64,000 nucleotides of DNA from Rhodanobacter glycinis (GTDB lineage: Bacteria; Pseudomonadota; Gammaproteobacteria; Xanthomonadales; Rhodanobacteraceae): the NCBI RefSeq assembly GCF_900114325.1, contig NZ_FOSR01000009.1, positions 62,001 through 126,000 of the forward strand, in the 5' to 3' direction. Position 1 is the stretch's first letter. Every line of letters begins with the position of its first letter. The notes under the pieces are model-generated. The model worked only from the letters and a program-made list of their open reading frames with translations. It was not told the origin of the DNA and did no database searches. Positions 8,322 through 16,070 of this stretch are shown here, piece after piece. The translations under genes were made by a program, and so were the position numbers.

Positions 8322-8990
8322 CTACAACCCCACCAGCGGTTGCAGCTTGCGCGCTAGCCAGCCGGGGAAGCGCAGCGGCGCATCCAGCGCGGCCACGCAG
8401 ATGCAGGGCGCGCCGGGTGCGGTGACCGGGCGATGCTCGATCTCGTTGTCAAGGTCGGCCACATCGCCGGGGCCGAAATGGCCCAGCACGTCATCGTAGG
8501 CGCCGCGCAGGATCTGGGTAAGCTCGGTGCCCTGATGGCTGTGCAGCGGCATGCTCTTGCCGGGGGCGATCCTGAGCAGGATCAGGGTGTCGCCACTGCC
8601 GCGCGCGGCGCGGATCATGTGCACGCCCGGCGCCATCCAGCGCCAGCGCAGCCCGCGCCAAGAGCGGCCGAAATACGGTTGAAGCGGGCGCGGCAAGGCG
8701 TCGGGATCGGTCGGTGCCGCCTCCTGCCGCACGGGCGGCTCGGCCGCCGACTCGGCGTCCAGCAGGGCCAGCATCGCCTCGCGCAGGCGCGCGCCACGCG
8801 CCGCGTCAGCCGGGGCAGCTTGCTGCTGCCCCAGCAGCGCACCACCGATGTGCTCGGCCTGGGCAAGGCTTTCCCGGCACTGTGCGCAGCCTTCCATATG
8901 GGTGGCGGCCACCGCGCGCATCTCCGGCGACAGAGCGCCGGCGGCGAAGCTGACCACGGTGGCTTCATCCAGGTGATGGCGCGGGCTCAT
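8322..8990 (-). CDS. chrR: ChrR-family zinc anti-sigma factor
   Basis: This 222-residue protein should hold the neighbouring ECF sigma factor inactive until singlet oxygen or a related signal releases it. The N-terminal anti-sigma domain has the zinc ligands H6, H31, C35 and C38, identical in position to those known for Rhodobacter sphaeroides ChrR. The C-terminal cupin domain (about 110-200) keeps the second metal site H150, H152, E156 and H186. The start overlaps the sigma factor stop as ATGA, so both are made together. Regulation of light- or singlet-oxygen-responsive genes is well established for the family; for this organism it is inference. Confidence 0.93.
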   Translation of the reverse strand: MSPRHHLDEATVVSFAAGALSPEMRAVAATHMEGCAQCRESLAQAEHIGGALLGQQQAAPADAARGARLREAMLALLDAESAAEPPVRQEAAPTDPDALPRPLQPYFGRSWRGLRWRWMAPGVHMIRAARGSGDTLILLRIAPGKSMPLHSHQGTELTQILRGAYDDVLGHFGPGDVADLDNEIEHRPVTAPGAPCICVAALDAPLRFPGWLARKLQPLVGL

Positions 8991-9613
8991 GGCTGCCCCC
9001 GCACGCCAAGCTGCAACCGGATGAAGGCGCGGCGCAGACTGGATTTCACGGTGCCCAGCGGCATGGCCAGCTCGCTGGCGATTTCGTGATGGGACTTGGC
9101 TTCGAAGTAGGACATGCGGATCAGGCGGGCTTGGACGGCCGGTAGACGTTCGATGCGGCGTCGCAGGTCAACCTGCTCGGCATGGCTCTCGGCGGAGGTC
9201 ACGTCGCCCTCCTCGTCGCGGTCGGGCCAACCGGGTTCGTCGTCCACCGGCACCCACAGCGGCTCGCGGCGCAGGCGGTCGATGTGCAAGTTGCGCGCGA
9301 TGCGGAACAGCCAGGTGGACAGGCTGCTGCGCGTGGCGTCATAGGAGGCGGCGCGCTGCCACAGCCGCAGCAGGGCTTCCTGCGCCAGTTCCTCGGCCAC
9401 CGCCTCGGGCGAACCGATGCCGCGCAGGTACAACCGCAGCCGCGGCGCGTAGTGATCGTAGATGCGCATGAAGCAGTCGCGATCGCGCCTGCACGAAACA
9501 GCCGCCATCTGGCTGGCCCAGTAGCTTGCATCCTTGGCGTGAGGCTCGAGGCTGGACATGGCTCGCGCCGTTTCGAACGGCGACAGGCTCTCTTGGGTGC
9601 GATGGGTAGCCAT
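8987..9613 (-). CDS. rpoE: ECF RNA polymerase sigma factor (ChrR-associated RpoE group)
   Basis: The 208-residue protein has sigma region 2 (MRIYDHYAPRLRLYL through STWLFRIARNLHIDRLRR) and region 4 with its helix-turn-helix (YFEAKSHHEIASELAM, GTVKSSLRRAF). It is translationally coupled to the ChrR anti-sigma gene and heads the operon SDR-DUF2256-NAD-binding protein. By analogy with R. sphaeroides RpoE it should activate photolyase, cyclopropane-synthase-like and related genes, many of which are in this window. The ATG at 9613 has no good ribosome site; an internal ATG at 9559 is possible. I found no clear match to the known target promoter (TGATCC type) in the intergenic regions here. This is a group-specific factor and not the general envelope-stress RpoE. 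Confidence 0.92.
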   Translation of the reverse strand: MATHRTQESLSPFETARAMSSLEPHAKDASYWASQMAAVSCRRDRDCFMRIYDHYAPRLRLYLRGIGSPEAVAEELAQEALLRLWQRAASYDATRSSLSTWLFRIARNLHIDRLRREPLWVPVDDEPGWPDRDEEGDVTSAESHAEQVDLRRRIERLPAVQARLIRMSYFEAKSHHEIASELAMPLGTVKSSLRRAFIRLQLGVRGQP

Positions 9614-9638
9614 ATTAGGTCAGAAGTCGGCGCGAAAG

Positions 9639-9658
9639 GTATCTGTTGACAGACATAC
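9639..9658. promoter_or_regulatory. Candidate operator palindrome upstream of the ECF sigma gene
   Basis: A core CTGT-TG-ACAG inverted repeat is flanked by GTAT on the left and ATAC on the right, 26 bases before the sigma gene ATG at 9613. It is well placed for a regulator of the sigma-ChrR operon. The binding protein is unknown and the symmetry is imperfect, so chance is possible. Confidence 0.3.
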
Positions 9659-9696
9659 GCAAGGCTGCGCTGCGTGGATGCAGGCCACGTTATGCG

Positions 9697-10092
9697 TCAC
9701 CAGCGCAGCAATGCCTCCAGCATCTGCTCGATGCCCCAGAACCCGGCTACCCATACGACAGTGCGCAGATACGGAATGCCGACGATGTAGATCGGAAGGT
9801 AGGCCACGCGCGCCCAGACATAGACCTGTGCGCCCATGGCGGTTTGCGCGCCGGTCCGGTGCATCGCGACCACTGCCAGGGTGGCGGCAGCGAAGAACGT
9901 AAAGGTTTCCAGGAAATTCCGGTTGGCACGGTCCGCGCGCGCGGCATGCTTGTCCAGCGGCTGCGGCTCTCCGTCGCGGTTGCCAGCGTTCCAGCGCAAC
10001 CCGCGCTGCCAGGTACCCAGAGCGGCCGCCACCAGCACATGCGCCAAGCCCAGCACCACCGCCCAGCCCAGCATTTGCAGTTCGATGTTCAT
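9697..10092 (-). CDS. MAPEG-family integral membrane protein
   Basis: The 131-residue protein has four predicted membrane helices and the MAPEG motif R-A-x-R-A-N-R-N-F-L-E after the first helix. MAPEG proteins include membrane glutathione transferases and peroxidases acting on lipids and lipid hydroperoxides. GGAG lies 8 bases before the ATG at 10092, which decides this start. It is divergent from the desaturase operon and lies in front of the sigma factor gene on the same strand, 83 bases away. A role in handling oxidised lipids would fit the neighbours, but the substrate is unknown. Confidence 0.87.
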   Translation of the reverse strand: MNIELQMLGWAVVLGLAHVLVAAALGTWQRGLRWNAGNRDGEPQPLDKHAARADRANRNFLETFTFFAAATLAVVAMHRTGAQTAMGAQVYVWARVAYLPIYIVGIPYLRTVVWVAGFWGIEQMLEALLRW

Positions 10093-10214
10093 CCCACATC
10101 TCCGATAAATGCAGCACAGGCCGGCGTTCCGGACGCCGAGCCATTGGATTGCGTCACGCCACCACCGGCAGGGTGGCACTGCAGTACCGGCAAGGGTCGC
10201 CCGGCTTGTACTGA

Positions 10215-10234
10215 CCTGACGCATACGCATCAGG
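10215..10234. promoter_or_regulatory. Candidate operator between the MAPEG gene and the desaturase operon
   Basis: A 20-base imperfect palindrome with perfect outer arms CCTGA and TCAGG and an inner GCATACGC core sits in the middle of the 247-base divergent region (10093-10339). It could bind a dimeric regulator acting on both sides. No regulator is assigned. Confidence 0.35.
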
Positions 10235-10339
10235 CAGCGCGCTGGATGCAGTCCCGCCCGCGCCGATCGCGCCGCAGCCGGCGGCAGGCAAACCGGTCCG
10301 CGGCGTGCATCCGCGGCAGGACTTCGTCCGTATGTGTGG

Positions 10340-11371
10340 ATGAACCGTCCACAGGCTGCACTCATGACTCCTCCGCCCTCCCCGCTGGAAACGCCGTCCC
10401 AGCCGGCCGTGATCGCTTCGGTCGACCGGGGCAGCGCAGCGGCAGCGCCGAGGCCGCACTGGCTGCGCGAGATGCGTCACTGGATCGACAGCGGCACAGC
10501 GGTGAACGTGGACGCCAGCCGCGAGGATAGGATCGACTGGCTGCGTGCGGTGCCGTTCGTCGCGCTGCACCTGGCCTGCCTTGGCGTGATCTGGGTGGGG
10601 GTTTCACCGGTTGCGCTGATCGTGGCATCCGCGTTGTATGCGGTGCGCATGTTCGCATTGACCGGGTTCTATCACCGCTATTTTTCACATCGCACCTTTC
10701 GCACCTCGCGCATCGTGCAATTCGTGTTCGCGGCTATCGGCGCGTCCTGCGTGCAGCGCGGGCCGCTGTGGTGGGCGGCGCATCACCGTCACCACCACCG
10801 GGTGACGGATACGCCGTCCGATCCGCACTCGCCGGGCATGCACGGCTTTTTGTGGAGCCACATGGGCTGGTTCCTGACCCCGCGCAACTTCCGCACCGAC
10901 CTGTCGCGGGTGCCGGACCTGGTGACGTACCCGGAGTTGCGCTGGCTGGATCGTTTCGATATTGCCGTGCCGGTAGTGCTGGCGGTGGCGATGTACTTCC
11001 TCGGCGTGCTGCTGCAGCACGTGGCACCGCAACTGGGCACCAGCGGCGGGCAGATGCTGGTGTGGGGCTTCTTCGTTTCCACCATCGTGCTGTTCCACGC
11101 CACGGTGACGATCAACTCGCTGGCGCACCGCTGGGGTTCGCGCCGCTTCGAGACGCACGACGACAGCCGCAACAACGTGTGGCTGGCCCTGCTCACCTTC
11201 GGCGAAGGCTGGCACAACAACCATCACTTCTTCCCCGGCTCCGTGCGCCAGGGTTTCCGCTGGTGGGAGATCGACCTGACCTGGTACGGCCTGAAGCTGA
11301 TGGCACTGCTGGGGCTGGTGCATGACCTGAAGCCGGTACCGGCCTGGGTCCACAACCGGACGAGGAAGTAA
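10340..11371 (+). CDS. Membrane fatty acid desaturase (acyl-CoA delta-9 type)
   Basis: This 343-residue di-iron enzyme should introduce a double bond into a fatty acyl chain. The three histidine boxes are present: HRYFSH at 112-117, HHRHHH at 148-153 and HNNHH at 292-296, between hydrophobic membrane segments. The start is uncertain: ATG at 10340 or 10364, neither with a strong ribosome site. It is the first gene of the lipid-modification operon and ends 3 bases before the FAD oxidoreductase. Making unsaturated chains would supply substrate for the two cyclopropane-synthase-like enzymes downstream, which is inference from gene order. Confidence 0.93.
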   Translation: MNRPQAALMTPPPSPLETPSQPAVIASVDRGSAAAAPRPHWLREMRHWIDSGTAVNVDASREDRIDWLRAVPFVALHLACLGVIWVGVSPVALIVASALYAVRMFALTGFYHRYFSHRTFRTSRIVQFVFAAIGASCVQRGPLWWAAHHRHHHRVTDTPSDPHSPGMHGFLWSHMGWFLTPRNFRTDLSRVPDLVTYPELRWLDRFDIAVPVVLAVAMYFLGVLLQHVAPQLGTSGGQMLVWGFFVSTIVLFHATVTINSLAHRWGSRRFETHDDSRNNVWLALLTFGEGWHNNHHFFPGSVRQGFRWWEIDLTWYGLKLMALLGLVHDLKPVPAWVHNRTRK

Positions 11372-11374
11372 GCC

Positions 11375-12667
11375 ATGCGCATCGCAGTCGTGGGTTCGGG
11401 TATTGCGGGCATGGCTTCGGCGTGGCTGCTGTCGCGCCGGCACGAGGTGACGCTGTTCGAGGCGAACGACTATATCGGTGGCCACACGCATACCCATCAC
11501 GTCGAACTGCACGGCCGTCGCTATGCCGTGGACAGCGGCTTCATCGTGCACAACCCGGTGCACTACCCGCTGCTGACGCGACTGTTCGACGAGCTGGGCG
11601 TGGTCTCACAGCCGACCACGATGAGCTTCTCGGTGCGCAACGAAGTCAGCGGCCTGGAATACAACGCCGCCACGCTGGACACGCTGTTCTGCCAGCGCCG
11701 CAACCTGCTCTCGCCACGCTTCCACGGCATGGTGCGCGACCTGTTCCGTTTTTACCGCGAGGCACCATCGCTGCTGGACGCGCCCGAACCCGGACCCACG
11801 CTGGGCGACTGGCTGGCCGAGCATCGCTACGGCGCGGCATTCCGCGACGAGCACCTGCTGCCAATGGCATCCGCGCTGTGGTCGTCACCCTCGGCGCAGA
11901 TCCTGACGTTCCCCGCGCGCTACCTGGTGCAGTTCATGGCCAACCACCAGATGCTGCAGGTCAGTGGCCGGCCCGAGTGGCGCGTGGTGCGCGGCGGCTC
12001 GTCCAGTTATGTGCGTGCCCTGCGCGCGCGCTGGAACGTGCGCGAGCGGCTGGGTTGCCCGGTGCATGCGGTGCATCGCCATGCCGATGGCGTGGACGTG
12101 CACACCGCCACGGACAGCCAGCGCTTCGACCAGCTCGTGCTGGCCTGCCACAGCGATCAGGCACTGACACTGCTGGCCGATGCCGGCGAACGCGAGCGCG
12201 AGATCCTCGGTGCCATGCCGTACCAGGCCAACGACACCGTGCTGCACACCGATGCGTCGCTGTTGCCGCGCCGGCGCAAGGCCTGGGCGGCGTGGAACGC
12301 CTTCATCCCGCGCGATCCGGACGATGCCTGCACGGTCAGCTACTGCATGAACCTGCTGCAAGGCATCGATGCGCCCGCGCCGTTCGTGGTCACGCTCAAT
12401 CGCACGGCAGCGATCGATCCGGACAAGGTGCTGGCGCGCATGCGCTACCACCATCCGCTGTACAGCCACGCCTCGGTCGCCGCGCAGGCACGCAAGGCGG
12501 AGATCCAGGGCCAGCGCCGCAGCTGGTTTGCCGGCGCGTACTGGGGCTGGGGTTTCCACGAGGACGGCATGCGCAGTGCAGTTGAAGTGGCCGCGGCACT
12601 GGGGGCGTCATGGACCGACGCCGTGCCTGCCGTGGCACGTCGCCCGAAATTGGAGCTGGTGGCATGA
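11375..12667 (+). CDS. FAD-dependent amine-oxidase-like oxidoreductase of the lipid-modification operon
   Basis: The 430-residue protein has an N-terminal FAD-binding motif (VVGSGIAGMASAWLL) and the following EANDYIGGHT typical of the NAD(P)/FAD amine oxidase/desaturase superfamily. It overlaps the DUF1365 gene in an ATGA. Genes of this type always seem to travel with DUF1365 and a cyclopropane-synthase-like gene in ECF/ChrR- or LitR-linked clusters. In R. sphaeroides, genes under RpoE-ChrR control with similar functions (methyltransferase, desaturase, oxygen addition) make furan fatty acids, so a desaturation of an acyl chain on phospholipid is a reasonable guess. The actual reaction here is not shown. 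Confidence 0.88.
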   Translation: MRIAVVGSGIAGMASAWLLSRRHEVTLFEANDYIGGHTHTHHVELHGRRYAVDSGFIVHNPVHYPLLTRLFDELGVVSQPTTMSFSVRNEVSGLEYNAATLDTLFCQRRNLLSPRFHGMVRDLFRFYREAPSLLDAPEPGPTLGDWLAEHRYGAAFRDEHLLPMASALWSSPSAQILTFPARYLVQFMANHQMLQVSGRPEWRVVRGGSSSYVRALRARWNVRERLGCPVHAVHRHADGVDVHTATDSQRFDQLVLACHSDQALTLLADAGEREREILGAMPYQANDTVLHTDASLLPRRRKAWAAWNAFIPRDPDDACTVSYCMNLLQGIDAPAPFVVTLNRTAAIDPDKVLARMRYHHPLYSHASVAAQARKAEIQGQRRSWFAGAYWGWGFHEDGMRSAVEVAAALGASWTDAVPAVARRPKLELVA

Positions 12668-13458
12668 CCGCGCGCCCTACCCGCGTGGCCATCGCGCCAC
12701 AGCCGTTGGCCAGTGCCGTCTACGAAGGCACGGTAATCCATCGCCGGCATGCGCCGAATCCGCATGCTTTCAGTTACCGCATGGCGCAGTTGTATCTGGA
12801 CCTGGACGAAGTGGATCGCGTGTTCGAGCAGCGCTGGCTGTGGTCGAACGGCCGCCGCAACATCGCCGAATTTCGTCGCAGCGATTACCTGGGGCCGAGC
12901 GAACTGCCGCTGGCCGAAGCGGTGCGTCGACGCGTGGAGCAGGTCATCGGTCGTCGTCCCGAAGGACCGATCCGCCTGCTTGCGCACTTGCGCTACGCCG
13001 GGCTGGTGTTCAATCCGGTCAGCTTCTACTACTGCTACGCGCCGGACGGCCAGACGCTGGACTGCATCGTGGCCGAAATCACCAATATCCCGTGGAAGGA
13101 ACGCCACGCCTACGTGCTGCCGGTGGAAACCGCCCAGGTGCATGGCCGCGCACTGACCTGGACGTTTCCGAAGATCTTCCACGTCTCGCCCTTCATGCCG
13201 ATGGATCGCGGCTACCGCTGGCGCTTCACCCCGCCCGGCGACGAACTGCATGTGCACATGGACGTGCTGCGCGACGGCGCGCGCGAGTTCGATGCCCACC
13301 TGCACCTGCAACGCCGCCCGCTGACCGGCCCGGCGCTGGCCCGCGTGCTGTGGCGCTATCCGCTGATGACCGGCCAGGTCGTCGGCGCCATCTACTGGCA
13401 GGCGCTTCGGCTGTGGCTGAAACGCAACCCCGTCCACGACCACCCGTCATCGATCTGA
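12664..13458 (+). CDS. DUF1365-family protein
   Basis: The 264-residue protein matches DUF1365, with VIHRRHAPNPHAFSYR near the N-terminus, FNPVSFYYCY in the middle and KIFHVSPFMPMD towards the C-terminus. The ATG at 12664 overlaps the stop of the FAD oxidoreductase as ATGA; an upstream ATG in frame at 12610 would overlap far more. DUF1365 is of unknown biochemical function but is tightly linked to the FAD oxidoreductase and the cyclopropane-synthase-like enzyme. An acyl-chain or membrane-lipid role is inferred from that linkage. Confidence 0.92.
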   Translation: MTARPTRVAIAPQPLASAVYEGTVIHRRHAPNPHAFSYRMAQLYLDLDEVDRVFEQRWLWSNGRRNIAEFRRSDYLGPSELPLAEAVRRRVEQVIGRRPEGPIRLLAHLRYAGLVFNPVSFYYCYAPDGQTLDCIVAEITNIPWKERHAYVLPVETAQVHGRALTWTFPKIFHVSPFMPMDRGYRWRFTPPGDELHVHMDVLRDGAREFDAHLHLQRRPLTGPALARVLWRYPLMTGQVVGAIYWQALRLWLKRNPVHDHPSSI

Positions 13459-13467
13459 GGCCCACGC

Positions 13468-14739
13468 ATGAACGCCATCGTCAAACCGGCTGTCGACACC
13501 GCCACTCCATACAGCGCCCTCGACCGATTTCTGCGCCAGCGACTGATCGCGCAGATGCAGGGACTGCAGCACGGTCGCCTGTTGTTGCGCGATGCGCAGG
13601 GCAGCGTGGTGCTGGGCACGCCGGCGAGCGGGCACGCGGAGCTGATCGTGCATGTCGACGTGCTCGGCCCCGGCTTCTACCGCGCGCTGGCCGCCAACGG
13701 CAGCGTCGGCGCGGGCGAAGCGTGGATGGATGGCCTGTGGGAGTGTGACGACCTGGTCGGCCTGATCCAGCTGCTGGTGCGCAACCGCGACCTGCTCGAC
13801 GGCATGGAAACCGGGCTGGCCCGGCTCGGCGGCATGGCGCTGCGTGCGTGGCACGCCCTGCAACGCAACACGCTCAGCGGCAGCCGCCGCAACATCGCTG
13901 CGCACTACGACCTCGGCAATGATTTCTTCAAGCTGTTCCTGTCGCCGGACCTGATGTATTCCTCGGCACTGTGGGCCGGCGCCAACGACACGCTGGAAGC
14001 AGCCTCGTTCCGCAAGCTGGAAACCATCTGCCACCAGCTCGAACTCAAGCCGGGCGACCGCGTGGTGGAGATCGGCACCGGCTGGGGCGGCTTTGCAGTG
14101 CACGCGGCGCGGCATTACGGCTGCCACGTCACCACCACCACCATCTCGCGCGAGCAGCACGCACTGGCCAAGGCGCGCGTGGCCGAAGCCGGCCTGCAGG
14201 ATCGCGTGACCTTGCTGCTCAAGGATTACCGCGATCTTGAAGGAAGCTACGACAAGCTGGTCTCGATCGAGATGATCGAAGCCATCGGCGCGGAATACCT
14301 GGACGTCTATTTCGCAAAAATCGGCAGCCTGCTCAAGCCGAACGGCCTCGCCCTGTTGCAGGCCATCACCATCGAGGATCACCGCTACGAACAGGCGCTG
14401 CATTCGGTGGATTTCATCAAGCGCCACGTGTTCCCGGGCAGCTTCATTCCCTCGATCAGCGCAATGCTGGCAGCAAAGACCCGCGCCAGCGACCTGGGCC
14501 TGATCGCACAACAGGATTTCGGCGACTCCTACGCGCGCACCCTGCACGCCTGGCGCCAGCGCTTCATGGCCCGCCTGGACGAAGTACGCGCGCAAGGCTT
14601 CGATGACCGCTTCATCCGTCGCTGGGAGTTCTACCTGGCCTACTGCGAAGGCGGCTTTCGCGAGCGCTCGATCGGCGTGTCGCATCTGCTGCTGGCCAGG
14701 CCCGGCTTCCACCGCGGCGCCGCGGAACTGACCACATGA
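13468..14739 (+). CDS. Cyclopropane-fatty-acyl-phospholipid-synthase-like methyltransferase (first copy)
   Basis: The 423-residue protein has the family layout: an N-terminal lipid-binding part, HYDLGNDFFKLFL before the SAM site, the SAM motif VVEIGTGWGG at 199-208, and EMIEAIG with the catalytic-type glutamate. True synthases add a methylene bridge across a double bond in phospholipid acyl chains using SAM; related enzymes in RpoE-ChrR regulons methylate instead. It starts 9 bases after DUF1365 and overlaps DUF2878 in an ATGA. Which product is made cannot be told from sequence. A second, divergent copy lies three genes downstream. Confidence 0.92.
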   Translation: MNAIVKPAVDTATPYSALDRFLRQRLIAQMQGLQHGRLLLRDAQGSVVLGTPASGHAELIVHVDVLGPGFYRALAANGSVGAGEAWMDGLWECDDLVGLIQLLVRNRDLLDGMETGLARLGGMALRAWHALQRNTLSGSRRNIAAHYDLGNDFFKLFLSPDLMYSSALWAGANDTLEAASFRKLETICHQLELKPGDRVVEIGTGWGGFAVHAARHYGCHVTTTTISREQHALAKARVAEAGLQDRVTLLLKDYRDLEGSYDKLVSIEMIEAIGAEYLDVYFAKIGSLLKPNGLALLQAITIEDHRYEQALHSVDFIKRHVFPGSFIPSISAMLAAKTRASDLGLIAQQDFGDSYARTLHAWRQRFMARLDEVRAQGFDDRFIRRWEFYLAYCEGGFRERSIGVSHLLLARPGFHRGAAELTT

Positions 14740-15278
14740 AGTTCTGGATCACCCTGATCGCCTACGAGGCGGCGTGGTTCATCAGCGTGATCGGCGCCGG
14801 TCGCGGGCACACATGGCCGGCCCTGCTGGCCGTCGCGCTGTTCGCCGCATGGCGGCTTGGCGTATCGACGGCGCGTGATGTGGAGCTGCGCTTGATGGGA
14901 CTGGCCTTCGTGCTCGGCCTGGTGTTCGACGGCGTGCTGGTGCGCAGTGGCCTGCTGGTCTACGCCGCGGCATGGCCGGCCGGGATAGCACCTGCGTGGA
15001 TTCTTGCCTTGTGGCTGGCCTTCGCGCTCACCATCGTGCCGCTGTTCGGCTATCTGCAGGGACGACCATGGCTGGCCGCCGTGTTCGGCGCCATCGGCGG
15101 TCCGATGGCCTACCTCGGCGCCGCGCGCGGCTGGCATGCGGTGAGTTTCACGCCTCCGGCGTGGCATGCGCTGCTGTGGCTGGCGCTGGGCTGGGGCATC
15201 ACGCTGCCGCTGCTGACCGTGCTGACTCGACGCTGGTCGCAGCAGCCGAACCCGGCCGTACTGCGGAGCGCGTCATGA
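14736..15278 (+). CDS. DUF2878 integral membrane protein
   Basis: This 180-residue protein is almost entirely hydrophobic, with about five or six predicted membrane helices, and matches DUF2878 in length, opening (MKFWITLIAYEAAWFISVIGAG) truncated here to its style, and neighbourhood. It overlaps its upstream and downstream neighbours in ATGA junctions, so it is part of the same translational unit. Its role is unknown. Membership in the operon points to a membrane-lipid function or an accessory role to the methyltransferases. Confidence 0.85.
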   Translation: MKFWITLIAYEAAWFISVIGAGRGHTWPALLAVALFAAWRLGVSTARDVELRLMGLAFVLGLVFDGVLVRSGLLVYAAAWPAGIAPAWILALWLAFALTIVPLFGYLQGRPWLAAVFGAIGGPMAYLGAARGWHAVSFTPPAWHALLWLALGWGITLPLLTVLTRRWSQQPNPAVLRSAS

Positions 15279-16066
15279 ATCCGTGGCTGGCGTTGCTGCT
15301 GCTGTGGCTGTTCGCGGCCGTGATGATGACGCTGGGCTGGCGCTGGCAACGGCGCCACCGCAATACCGGCATTGTCGATGCGCTCTGGGCCGCGGGCCTG
15401 GGCGGCGGTGCGGTGTGGCTGGCGCTGTGCGGCACCGGCGCATCCATTCCACGCATCCTGCTTGCCGTCTGTGGCTGCCTGTGGGGCGCACGACTGGCAT
15501 GGCACCTGTGGCAGCGCGTCGGCCACGAGAAAGAAGATGGTCGCTATGCGCAGATGCGCGCGTACTGGCACGGCCATCAGGGAAAACTGTTCGCGTTCTT
15601 CCAGTTCCAGGCCGCGCTGATCGTGCTGTTCGCGCTGCCATTCGTGGCGGTGTCGGCCAACGCCTCGCGCGTACCCGGCTGGCTGATCATCGGCGTCGTC
15701 ATCTGGCTTGTCAGCGTGCTGGGCGAGTCCACCGCCGACCGCCAACTCGCGCGATTCCGCAGGTACCCGCTGAACCGTGGCAAGACCTGCCGCGACGGCC
15801 TGTGGCGCTATTCGCGGCATCCGAACTACTTCTTCGAATGGCTGCACTGGTTCGCCTACGTGTGTTTCGCGGTGGGTGCGCCATTCGGCTGGCTGGCGTG
15901 GTCCGGACCGCTGCTGATGTACGTATTCCTGCGCTGGATCAGCGGCATTCCCTGGACCGAAGCGCAGGCCCTGCGCACGCGCGGCGAAGACTACCGCGCC
16001 TACCAGCGCAGCACGCCGATGCTGTTTCCGTGGTTTCCCAAAACTTCCCGTGAATCGAGGAATTGA
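15275..16066 (+). CDS. DUF1295 (steroid 5-alpha-reductase-like) membrane protein
   Basis: The 263-residue protein has six or seven predicted helices and the C-terminal signature GLWRYSRHPNYFFEW followed by GEDYRAYQRSTPMLFPW, typical of DUF1295 and the wider steroid reductase / isoprenylcysteine methyltransferase fold. The ATG at 15275 overlaps the DUF2878 stop as ATGA. Relatives bind NAD(P)H or SAM and act on lipids inside the membrane, so reduction or methylation of a modified acyl chain is plausible. The specific reaction is unknown. Confidence 0.9.
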   Translation: MNPWLALLLLWLFAAVMMTLGWRWQRRHRNTGIVDALWAAGLGGGAVWLALCGTGASIPRILLAVCGCLWGARLAWHLWQRVGHEKEDGRYAQMRAYWHGHQGKLFAFFQFQAALIVLFALPFVAVSANASRVPGWLIIGVVIWLVSVLGESTADRQLARFRRYPLNRGKTCRDGLWRYSRHPNYFFEWLHWFAYVCFAVGAPFGWLAWSGPLLMYVFLRWISGIPWTEAQALRTRGEDYRAYQRSTPMLFPWFPKTSRESRN

Positions 16067-16070
16067 CGTC

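Noticed and set aside
8987..9613. General envelope-stress sigma-E (rpoE-rseA type)
   Set aside because: Its partner is a ChrR zinc cupin anti-sigma factor, not RseA; rseP in this window belongs to the other pathway.
9646..9651. TTGACA as a plus-strand -35 element
   Set aside because: There is no plus-strand gene downstream for it to serve; it is part of the palindrome before the sigma gene.
9646..10530. Plus-strand frame over the MAPEG gene and the divergent region
   Set aside because: No family similarity; the MAPEG gene on the other strand and the desaturase start explain the region.
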